This document shows positions 25,378 through 31,675 of a DNA stretch of 38,422 nucleotides, piece by piece. The stretch spans positions 1 through 38,422 of the forward strand of contig CAZKXX010000027.1 of the NCBI GenBank assembly GCA_964556705.1, in the 5' to 3' direction. The notes under the pieces were generated by a model. That model did no database searches and was not told where the DNA came from. It saw only the letters and a list, made by a program, of their open reading frames with translations. Origin of the DNA: CAZKXX01 sp964556705. Its GTDB lineage: Bacteria > Acidobacteriota > Terriglobia > UBA7540. Position numbers and translations under genes: made by a program. The first letter of the stretch is position 1; the number at the start of each line of letters is the position of its first letter.

Positions 25378-26700
25378 TCAATTATTGACTGAGTTCATTA
25401 TCGCCCATCGGCGCTCGGCATAGGCCCAGAAAAACGCGGGCAGCATGAGCGCCCCCCCGAGAGCGCCCGCCAGTTCGCGCGGGGTGAATTTCCAGTCGTC
25501 GAGCCCCGCGCCCACCAGATAGTTCGAACTCGCCGCCACAGCCATGTGCACGCCGAAATCCACGGCGAAGACGCGGCCGCGATAGCGGTCCGCCACGTTC
25601 ATCTGAAGCAGCGCCGTGGACATCACCCAGATGAGACTTCCCCCCATGTGGGCCATCAACACGGCCAGCGCGGCCAGCGCCAGGTTGGGCGCGTAACTGA
25701 ACGCGACGTAAGAAAGGCTCATCACAAAGAAACTGAAACTGAGGGTCCGCCACATGCGACGCTCGTCGCCGCGCGTCCACTGATCGCCGACGAGCGGGCC
25801 CAGGCCCGCACCCACGCCGCGAGCCGAATAGAGCAGCCCCATGGCCAGCGCGCCGTGTCCGCCGATGGGAAAGATGCGTTCGCCAAAAACCGCAAGCAGC
25901 AGCATCATTCCGCCCATGAGGCCGAGACCGGTCTTGGCGAGCACCAGCACCGCAACGCGCGGGTGCGCGGCGAGATAGGCCGCGCCCTCGCGCAGGTCTT
26001 CGAAACGCCCTGGATGCGCGGCCGCGATCTGTTCGGGGCTGCGCCGGCCGACGTGCGCTTCCTCGACCCGGATGCGGCGCAGGAGCGCGGCGGAAAGTAG
26101 AAAGGAAAAGGAGTTGACCACAAACGACACTTCGCGGCCGAGCAGCGTCGTCACCGCTCCGCCCAGCGCCGCGCCCACCGTCAGCGCCACGGACCACGTC
26201 GCGGCCGCCAGCGCGTTCGCCGGCAACAGGTCTTTGCGGCTCACCAGGTTCGGCAGGTAGGCGTTCCGCGCCGGCTCAAAGATGGACGCGAAAGAGACTT
26301 CGAGGGCCAGCAGAACGTAAATGAGCCAGACGTCGCCGGGCGAGCGCACCAGCAGCAGACCGAGGACCACCGCACCGCGCACGATGTCGGCGAGAATCAT
26401 CAGCCGGCGGCGCGAGAAGCGGTCGGCGAGATAACCCGCCAGCGGCATCATCAGAAACCACGGGAGCAGTTGCAGGATGATCGCATACGCCACCGCTTTG
26501 CCACTGCCCGTCAGGTTGAGCAGCATGTCGTAAACGGCCAGGCTGTAAAACCAGTCGCCGATTTCGCTGATGAGTTGCGCGCCCCAGAGCAGCCGGAACG
26601 ACGGGTTCGTGCGCAGCAGCGCGAGATAGCGCAGGTGCATCGGGGCGCGGGGCGGTGCGGGGGTTTCGGCGAGCGGGATGACGGCGGTCTCGCGGTCCAT
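25378..26700 (-). CDS. MFS transporter (EntS/MFS_3-like exporter)
   Basis: This 440-residue inner-membrane transporter of the major facilitator superfamily has about 12 hydrophobic helices. The front MFS motif is seen as GYLADRFSRRRLMI (88-101), and WGAQLISEIGDWFYSLAVYD near residue 40 is typical of the MFS_3 group, which includes the enterobactin exporter EntS and macrolide efflux proteins. The substrate is unknown; no siderophore genes are nearby. It probably shares an mRNA with the Mut7-C gene 4 nt downstream. No clear ribosome site precedes the ATG at 26700. Confidence 0.88.
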   Translation of the reverse strand: MDRETAVIPLAETPAPPRAPMHLRYLALLRTNPSFRLLWGAQLISEIGDWFYSLAVYDMLLNLTGSGKAVAYAIILQLLPWFLMMPLAGYLADRFSRRRLMILADIVRGAVVLGLLLVRSPGDVWLIYVLLALEVSFASIFEPARNAYLPNLVSRKDLLPANALAAATWSVALTVGAALGGAVTTLLGREVSFVVNSFSFLLSAALLRRIRVEEAHVGRRSPEQIAAAHPGRFEDLREGAAYLAAHPRVAVLVLAKTGLGLMGGMMLLLAVFGERIFPIGGHGALAMGLLYSARGVGAGLGPLVGDQWTRGDERRMWRTLSFSFFVMSLSYVAFSYAPNLALAALAVLMAHMGGSLIWVMSTALLQMNVADRYRGRVFAVDFGVHMAVAASSNYLVGAGLDDWKFTPRELAGALGGALMLPAFFWAYAERRWAIMNSVNN

Positions 26701-26761
26701 GGAGAGAAACGCGGCATTCTAACATGCGAGACCCGGGCGCGGGGGGGGGAAGCGCGGCGAG

Positions 26762-27430
26762 TTACCAGAGGCGCGGCAGGAGCCGCCAGGTGCGGCGGCG
26801 ATAGGCTTCGTACTCGGCGCCGAGTTGCTCGGCGAGCAAGCCTTCTTCCCGCCGGATGCGCTTGCTGAGGAGGATTGCCGCGAGCGGCAGGAGGCCGACA
26901 GCGAGCCAGCTTCGAAACACCAGGCAGGCGCCCGTCCAGCTAAGCAGCCCACCGAGGTACATCGGATGGCGGATGTGGCCATAGAGACCCGAAGTGACGA
27001 GCTGGTGGTCTTGTTGAACGGTAAGAAGTCCGCTGAAGTGTCGCCCGAGCGTCCGGAGGGCGACGAGGCGCACGCTGATGCCAGCAACGGCGAGGGTGAG
27101 GCCCGCGTACCGGAGGGCGTCAAGCGCGGGCAGAGTGAAGACGGCGTGGCGGTCGGCGTAACCCAGGAAAGAGCATAGCGCCATGAGAAGGATGGCGCCG
27201 ACGAGCATGCCGGGTTTCTGCTTCGGCAGCGTGCGGGCGCCGGCGCGAAGCGGGTCGAAATTGAGACGGAAGAGGAAGACGGCCGCGAGCGCCAGAATTC
27301 CGGCGGCGGCAAAGCCGGCGCGCGCCGGGTGGGCGAGGAAGCCGCGAACGTCCTCGAGGCCCCAGCCGAGGAAGGGCGCGAACCAGAGAAGAAGATACAG
27401 GACGAGGGCGATGCCCTGGCCGCGAGTCAT
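26762..27430 (-). CDS. Isoprenylcysteine carboxyl methyltransferase-family membrane protein
   Basis: This 222-residue integral membrane protein has about five or six helices. The C-terminal half carries the ICMT/phospholipid methyltransferase pattern: LVTSGLYGHIRHPMYLG (143-159) for cofactor binding, then REEGLLAEQLGAEYEAYRRR and TWRLLPRLW at the end. Bacterial members methylate unknown small or lipid substrates, using S-adenosylmethionine. AAGGA lies about 11 nt before the ATG. A pair of palindromic boxes overlaps its promoter (27458-27494), so it is likely under repressor control. It stands apart from the MFS gene by 61 nt. Confidence 0.83.
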   Translation of the reverse strand: MTRGQGIALVLYLLLWFAPFLGWGLEDVRGFLAHPARAGFAAAGILALAAVFLFRLNFDPLRAGARTLPKQKPGMLVGAILLMALCSFLGYADRHAVFTLPALDALRYAGLTLAVAGISVRLVALRTLGRHFSGLLTVQQDHQLVTSGLYGHIRHPMYLGGLLSWTGACLVFRSWLAVGLLPLAAILLSKRIRREEGLLAEQLGAEYEAYRRRTWRLLPRLW

Positions 27431-27457
27431 GGGGGGAGTTTCCTTTCGCGCCGGAAA

Positions 27458-27494
27458 TTAATCGCAGTTAATTATAAAGATTAACCGTAGTTAA
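27458..27494 (-). promoter_or_regulatory. Two palindromic operator-like boxes around a TATAAT -10 element
   Basis: On the plus strand, TTAATCGCAGTTAA (27458-27471) and TTAACCGTAGTTAA (27481-27494) share the form TTAAY-N4-GTTAA, with centres 23 bp apart. Between them the minus strand has a perfect TATAAT (27476-27471). A TTGACA lies 25 nt upstream of it, too far for a standard -35, so the true -35 is unclear. Binding to either box would block the methyltransferase promoter. Confidence 0.6.
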
Positions 27495-27870
27495 TTTCAG
27501 TTGTCAAGCCGATTTTTTCGCCGCGCGTCGGGCTCGCAACGACAACTCCGAGTCGTTTCTGCGTCATCCGCGGATCGGGATGGGGCAGACCCGTCCGGCT
27601 CAGGGCTTATGAGGCAGGATTGGGGTGTGGTACAGGTCCCGGACGGGTCGGTGGGCTCGTTGGGCAGCGCTGCCTGGGTCGGAGGCGCGCGATTCCGCCT
27701 TGCGGCCGTCGCGCCGGCTGCCGAATCTGGTTGGGTTTCGTCTGCCTCCTGGAGGCTGGGAAGTTCAGCTTCGTGTCTTCCGCGGTCCGCTTAACCCAGC
27801 CTGCCCTCAATGATGAGTCTAGACCGATTTACAGAACTGTCAAGCGTTTGGGCCTGACGCTGGTCATTAT
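27495..27870. other. Gene-free divergent spacer
   Basis: This is the spacer between the methyltransferase and XRE genes. Several short open frames exist on both strands, but none has a ribosome site, a domain or a coding-like pattern. Apart from the boxes listed on either side I see nothing in it. Confidence 0.4.
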
Positions 27871-27886
27871 TTAACACTTATGTTAA
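27871..27886. promoter_or_regulatory. Inverted repeat upstream of the XRE regulator gene
   Basis: TTAAC-ACTTAT-GTTAA, 36 nt before the ATG of the XRE gene at 27923. The arms are identical to those of the boxes upstream of the methyltransferase gene, but the spacer is 6 instead of 4. A place for autoregulation is plausible. Confidence 0.45.
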
Positions 27887-27922
27887 GATTCGGCAGGAAA
27901 GGAAATCGGGGAGGCGGACAGA

Positions 27923-28414
27923 ATGAGTATCGGAACCCGCATCATCCAAATCCGCGGCGAGCAGAACATCTCGCAGCGTCAACTGAGCGAGCGCTCGGGT
28001 CTGGCAAGTTCCTATCTCTCGCGCATCGAAAACCGGCGCATCGAGCCGCGGCCGAAAACCTTGCGCAAGATCGCGGACGCGCTGGGCGTGCCGATGAGCG
28101 ACCTGTTCCAGGAGTCGCCGGCGGCGCACCGGCTGGCGCAGTGCGCGATCACGCTTTCGGGCGATTGCATCATGGAAAAGCTCCAGAGCCGCGCGCACAA
28201 GGCGGACCTGCCCGGAACCGAAACCTACACGCCGCGCCAGCTCCAGCTCCTGCGCATGGCCAACTACCTCATCCAGACGGCCAACCAGCGCGTCCTCGAT
28301 TCGTTCGAATTGCTCCTCAGCGGGTTGATGGCGTCCGGCGGCAGCGGCGGCGATTTGAAGAAACCGGACGTTGCGCTGCCTCGTACTATTCGAACCACGG
28401 AGCAGGGCGGCTGA
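27923..28414 (+). CDS. XRE-family transcriptional regulator
   Basis: This 163-residue protein has a Cro/CI-type helix-turn-helix at residues 4-66: RIIQIRGEQNISQRQLSERSG, with recognition helix ASSYLSRIENR and tail KTLRKIADALGVPMSDLFQE. About 95 C-terminal residues follow and may dimerise; they have no recognised domain and include a Gly/Ser run (SGGSGGD). GGAGG lies about 9 nt before the ATG. It is divergent from the methyltransferase gene, and both upstream regions carry TTAAC/GTTAA palindromes, so it may regulate both; that is inference. Confidence 0.85.
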   Translation: MSIGTRIIQIRGEQNISQRQLSERSGLASSYLSRIENRRIEPRPKTLRKIADALGVPMSDLFQESPAAHRLAQCAITLSGDCIMEKLQSRAHKADLPGTETYTPRQLQLLRMANYLIQTANQRVLDSFELLLSGLMASGGSGGDLKKPDVALPRTIRTTEQGG

Positions 28415-28461
28415 CAATCCTTTCACGCCGTTTCACGCCCCCATGGGGTCACGCCCACGAT

Positions 28462-28569
28462 GGTCATCCTGAGGCCCGGAGATCTCCGTCGGGCCGAAGG
28501 ACCCCGGCCTTTTGACAGCGACGCAAAATGCAGAGACCCCTCGCTGCGCCTGCCTGCAGCAGGATAGGC
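28462..28569. repeat. Probable interspersed intergenic repeat element
   Basis: Two halves in inverted arrangement: GGTCATCCTGAGGC with GGGCCGAAGGACCCC (28462-28504), and GAGACCCCTCGCTGCGCC with AGCAGGATAGGC (28533-28569). The left half includes the perfect palindrome CGGAGATCTCCG (28477-28488) inside a GGCCC/GGGCC stem. The TCATCCTGAG...GAAGGACC pattern is, from memory, widespread between genes of many bacteria. Only one copy is in this window. Confidence 0.5.
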
Positions 28570-28603
28570 TCGGAGGGACGGGTTGCCGTGTGTGCGGGCC
28601 GTC

Positions 28604-29743
28604 TTACTTGCGCGGCGCCGAGAGGTCATTTGAGAACTGGCCTTCCAGATACGCGGCTGGAATGTCGTAGAGGAGCGCGCGGGGGGAATAGCGAAGGCTG
28701 TCGTGGATGAAGCAGACGTGGGTGCACCAGCACTGGTCGCGCACGATGGCGTCGAGCTCCGCCTTCCGCGCGCGCGTCTCCCAGAACTTGCGGAAGTCGC
28801 AGCCAAACTCGCGCAGGTTGGCAAGTTTGCCGCGCAGCTCGCAGGCGCGCACGTCGCCGTTGTAGTCAATGACGATGGCGGTCTCGCCCGCCGTGCAGGG
28901 CATGGGCCAGGGATGCGACGCGGAGGCGTTCTCAAGCTGGACCTTGTTATGAAACGCCAGCGTGCCCTGGTAATAGATTTCCGCCACCCTCCGCCGCAAT
29001 CCGTTGTTCCGCCGGAGCAGCGTCGGGGCGTAATGGCGATAGACTTCCTGAATCTGCCGGTAAAGTTCCGGAAGGCGTTCGACGGGAAGCCGCTTCAAAC
29101 TCGGGTCGGGCGCGTTGCCGCGGATGATGTTGAAGTAGTGTCCGTCCACGCGGCAGTTGCGCTTCACAAATTCGGCGATTTCGAGCACGTTATCGAAATT
29201 CTCCGCGCACACCACGGTATTGATGTTGACGCGCAGGTCGGGGAATTTTTCGCGCGCCGGCTGAAGGGCTTCGAGCGTTTCGAGCGTCTTTTCAAAATTC
29301 CCGGGCACGCCGCGGATGGAATCCTGCATCGCGCCGAGCCCGTCTATCGCCACGTTCAGGTCGAGGTGGAGTTCGGGACACTCGGCGCAGATCCAGGAGG
29401 TCCATTCGGCCGTGCGCGCGGGCAGCAAACCGTTCGTCGGCAGGTTGACCCAGCGGATGCCGTTGTTCAGATAAAAGAGCCGGACGATCTCGCACAGCTC
29501 GCGACGCAGCATCGGCTCGCCGCCGGAGAGCCAGAAGTCGCGGAAGCGCGGCATGGTTTCCGAAAGACGTTTGATTTCGTCCCAGGAGAGGTCGCCGCGC
29601 TGGTTGAGTTCTTCCCAGTAAAAACACGTCCGGCATTTGGCGTTGCAGACCGAGGTGACGAAAAAAATCACCAGCCCCAGTTGCTTCCGCAGCGCAAGGG
29701 AAGCGGAGATTCTGCGCAGGTCTGCGCGGTAGTCATTGGGCAT
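28604..29743 (-). CDS. Radical SAM protein with SPASM-like C-terminal domain
   Basis: This 379-residue iron-sulfur enzyme has the radical SAM cluster motif CNAKCRTC (C33, C37, C40), the SAM-binding WLSGGEPMLR (71-80) and a TIM-barrel core. The C-terminal part has further cysteines in CTAGETAIVIDYNGDVRAC and QCWCTHVC, as in SPASM/twitch proteins that bind auxiliary clusters. Related proteins modify peptides or sugars, or act in cofactor formation. There is no precursor peptide gene that I can recognise beside it. The start ATG at 29743 has no ribosome site, but a -10 box lies at 29774-29779. Confidence 0.88.
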   Translation of the reverse strand: MPNDYRADLRRISASLALRKQLGLVIFFVTSVCNAKCRTCFYWEELNQRGDLSWDEIKRLSETMPRFRDFWLSGGEPMLRRELCEIVRLFYLNNGIRWVNLPTNGLLPARTAEWTSWICAECPELHLDLNVAIDGLGAMQDSIRGVPGNFEKTLETLEALQPAREKFPDLRVNINTVVCAENFDNVLEIAEFVKRNCRVDGHYFNIIRGNAPDPSLKRLPVERLPELYRQIQEVYRHYAPTLLRRNNGLRRRVAEIYYQGTLAFHNKVQLENASASHPWPMPCTAGETAIVIDYNGDVRACELRGKLANLREFGCDFRKFWETRARKAELDAIVRDQCWCTHVCFIHDSLRYSPRALLYDIPAAYLEGQFSNDLSAPRK

Positions 29744-29773
29744 GGGTCTGGCGGTTCGCCCTGAACCTCAGCC

Positions 29774-29779
29774 ATTGTA
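29774..29779 (-). promoter_or_regulatory. -10 element of the radical SAM gene (TACAAT)
   Basis: The minus strand reads GTTACAATG, identical to the 9 bases at the tRNA-Leu promoter -10. The -35 region is poor. It is 30 nt before the start codon. Confidence 0.4.
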
Positions 29780-29881
29780 ACAGAAGACGGTTCTCGCTGC
29801 CCCAGGGGCGGTTCGCGAACCACGCGGGAGCAAACGGCGGGCCGTGGTGCTGGTCTGCGATGGGCCGTATCATCTCCCGCC

Positions 29882-30088
29882 ATGACATTCCCTCAAAAAG
29901 TTCCGCAAACAATTCGCTGGCAGCAAGTGCATGCGCGCGCGCCGTCGATGCGCGCCTGGCTGGAACTCAGCCGGGAGCGGAGCGGGAGTGATGTCCGCTC
30001 CGCTCGCGGCGGGAGTTTCGAGGTTTGCTGGCCCGAGGCCGCGGCAGAATTTACATCGCGCCGGCCCGCGCGGCGTCCTTCGAGGTGA
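29882..30088 (+). CDS. Doubtful small open frame behind a -10-like box
   Basis: This is an open frame of 68 codons. A TATCAT box at 29868-29873 ends 8 nt before the ATG, the same layout as for aguB and the PilZ gene. The -35 is weak, there is no ribosome site, the last 38 bases overlap the end of the DUF1326 gene, and codon use is not clearly coding. It could be a false frame or the stub of a lost gene. The rest of 29744-30050 holds only a short palindrome, GGTTCGCGAACC, at 29810-29821. Confidence 0.2.
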   Translation: MTFPQKVPQTIRWQQVHARAPSMRAWLELSRERSGSDVRSARGGSFEVCWPEAAAEFTSRRPARRPSR

Positions 30089-30782
30089 TGTCCACCGTGA
30101 TCATGAACCCGTTGGTGCCCCGGGTTTCAAACGATTTGTCGCCGAGGCGATAGGCGTTCACTTCGTTCGGCATCAGGACGAAGCCGTCGTTGCGCGGCGC
30201 GCCCCAGTACTTGAGGTTCTGAATGACGATCGGGTCGTTCGTGTTCCCCGGCTGGCGCTTCAGGATCACTTCCCCCGCCTTACCGCCATCGAGTCTTGCT
30301 TCGGCGCGATCGGCGGTGTATTTCCACTCCATCGGCGCATCCGGCGCAACCGTAAAGGAATTCCACTTCACCGGATAAAGATGACCCAGGATTTTGCTGA
30401 TGCCGTCGCGTTGCTCTTGAGTGACGGAGGGATCGAACGTCAGGACGGCCCAGTCCATCTGGCCCTGCGAAAAGTCGCCACCCAGGTCACCGGCCACCCA
30501 GAATTTCGCGCCGTCGAGTTTGGTCTTCCCGTAATGGCCGCGATTCACCCGAAACGTGTTGTTAAACCGGCAGTAGTGTTCCGCTCCGGAGCCGTGGTGA
30601 GCATGGCCGGCGGGCTGAGAATTGAAGTAGCACTGGCAGAACATCGGGCAACTGCAGGACTCGATGATCGTGGCGTTCAGGGCCCAGTCTTCAGCCGTGC
30701 CGCTTTTCGTGTCGGCCGCGAGGCTGAGGGCAGCGCCCACGGCGAACGCAACGAGCGCAGTCAACAGGTATCGCTTTCTCAT
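30051..30782 (-). CDS. DUF1326-domain exported protein
   Basis: This 243-residue protein has a Sec signal peptide (LLTALVAFAVGAALSLA, 6-22). The rest is a DUF1326 domain, recognised by WALNATIIESCSCPMFCQCYF near its start, a Cys-rich motif (CSCPMFCQC), and a His-rich segment GHAHHGSGAEHYC. These could bind metal. The family function is unknown. The ATG has GGGAGGG 6 nt upstream. The leader upstream can form hairpins, one of which may compete for that ribosome site. Confidence 0.85.
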   Translation of the reverse strand: MRKRYLLTALVAFAVGAALSLAADTKSGTAEDWALNATIIESCSCPMFCQCYFNSQPAGHAHHGSGAEHYCRFNNTFRVNRGHYGKTKLDGAKFWVAGDLGGDFSQGQMDWAVLTFDPSVTQEQRDGISKILGHLYPVKWNSFTVAPDAPMEWKYTADRAEARLDGGKAGEVILKRQPGNTNDPIVIQNLKYWGAPRNDGFVLMPNEVNAYRLGDKSFETRGTNGFMITVDITSKDAARAGAM

Positions 30783-30788
30783 GAATCA

Positions 30789-30829
30789 CCCTCCCGAATC
30801 TCTTTTGAGAATGCCTCCCCTCAGGGAGG
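30789..30829 (-). promoter_or_regulatory. Leader hairpins that may mask the DUF1326 ribosome site
   Basis: Along the minus strand: a perfect stem CCTCCC-TGAG-GGGAGG (30829-30814), then TCTC-AAAA-GAGA (30810-30799), then the ribosome site GGGAGGG (30795-30789). The first arm CCTCCC can pair either with its stem partner or with the identical ribosome site, so two exclusive folds exist. The rest of the spacer up to 31135 shows nothing else recognisable. Confidence 0.4.
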
Positions 30830-31135
30830 TGGGGCAGAGTCGCCGCAACTCCTGCCCGTAGGCTTCCCCGAGGCGCGGGACGGCGCCGCGCGGATGGACG
30901 CGTGGCTGGGCTGTCTGCGCAGCCGGGATCCGAATTTTCACTTCTCGGGAAAGCCCCGCTCGGCAAACTAACACCGCGCGCGAGCGAAGTCAAGGCGCCA
31001 ACGCGCCACGGCGCGGCCGAGGCGCCCGTGGACTTGCCAGGACCGCCGGCCTCGACGCGGCGGCGTCCCGGCTGCGGGCGCGGGAGGAGAGATTTCAAGT
31101 TGACACCCTCGCCGGGCGGAGAAGAAACTAGGAGC

Positions 31136-31603
31136 ATGACTCCCGAAACGACGACCCACGCAGAATCGCGCGGGATTTCCCGCCGGCTTCTGGCCCAGGA
31201 ACTGATTTCGCGCGGCATCCGCATGACGCAGCAGCGCCGGCTGCTGGTGGACATCATGCAGAAGGCCGAGCGGCATCTTGACGCCAACGGCCTCTGGGAA
31301 CGCGCGCGCCAGCACGACCCCACGATCAACAAGGTGACGGTCTATCGCACGCTTTCGCTTCTGAAGAAGCACGGGCTGGTGGACGAGCTCGACCTGATGC
31401 ACCTGGAGGGCGAGAAGCACTACTATGAGGCGAAGACGGCGCGCGACCACATGCACCTGGCGTGCCTGAAGTGCGGGCGCATCCAGGAATTCGAAAGCAC
31501 GCTGTTCGAGAAGCTCAAGGGGCAGATCGAGCGCGAGCGTCGCTTTCGCATTCAGGTGGTGCGCGTGGAAGCCGGCGGCTATTGCGACCGGTGCCAAGAA
31601 TAG
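31136..31603 (+). CDS. Fur-family metal-dependent regulator
   Basis: This 155-residue DNA-binding regulator has the Fur winged helix at about 20-92, with RMTQQRRLLVDIM, HLDANGLWERAR and VTVYRTLSLLKKHGLVDEL. The dimerisation domain holds the family motif EKHYYEAKTARDHMHLACLKCGR. Two CxxC pairs (C110/C113 and C150/C153) form the structural zinc site. Whether it senses iron, zinc or peroxide cannot be decided by eye. The ATG at 31136 is directly preceded by GGAG, too close to act well; a GGAGA further up may serve. A TTGACA at 31100 lacks a good partner -10. The neighbour DUF1326 gene, possibly metal-binding, is divergent from it. Confidence 0.9.
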   Translation: MTPETTTHAESRGISRRLLAQELISRGIRMTQQRRLLVDIMQKAERHLDANGLWERARQHDPTINKVTVYRTLSLLKKHGLVDELDLMHLEGEKHYYEAKTARDHMHLACLKCGRIQEFESTLFEKLKGQIERERRFRIQVVRVEAGGYCDRCQE

Positions 31604-31604
31604 A

Positions 31605-31664
31605 AGTCAGAAGTCAGGAGTCAGAAGTTCAAGCAAACGGCTCCGGACTTCTGAATCCTGAATC
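31605..31664. repeat. Heptamer-repeat hairpin between convergent genes
   Basis: Three tandem heptamers AGTCAGA, AGTCAGG, AGTCAGA and a partial AGT (31605-31628) are followed by an inverted copy, ACTTCTGAATCCTGAATC (31647-31664). The 18-bp arms 31611-31628 and 31647-31664 match at 15 positions around an 18-nt loop. It fills nearly all of the 72-nt gap between the fur-like gene and the convergent fusion gene and could act as a bidirectional terminator. Confidence 0.75.
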
Positions 31665-31675
31665 CTCCCCCGGGC

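Noticed and set aside
27501..27874. Small open frames on both strands in the methyltransferase-XRE spacer
   Set aside because: They overlap each other in several frames, lack ribosome sites and show no recognisable domain.
31100..31130. Promoter for the Fur-family gene starting at TTGACA 31100
   Set aside because: The -35 is perfect but no acceptable -10 lies 16-18 nt downstream, so it was not listed as a promoter.
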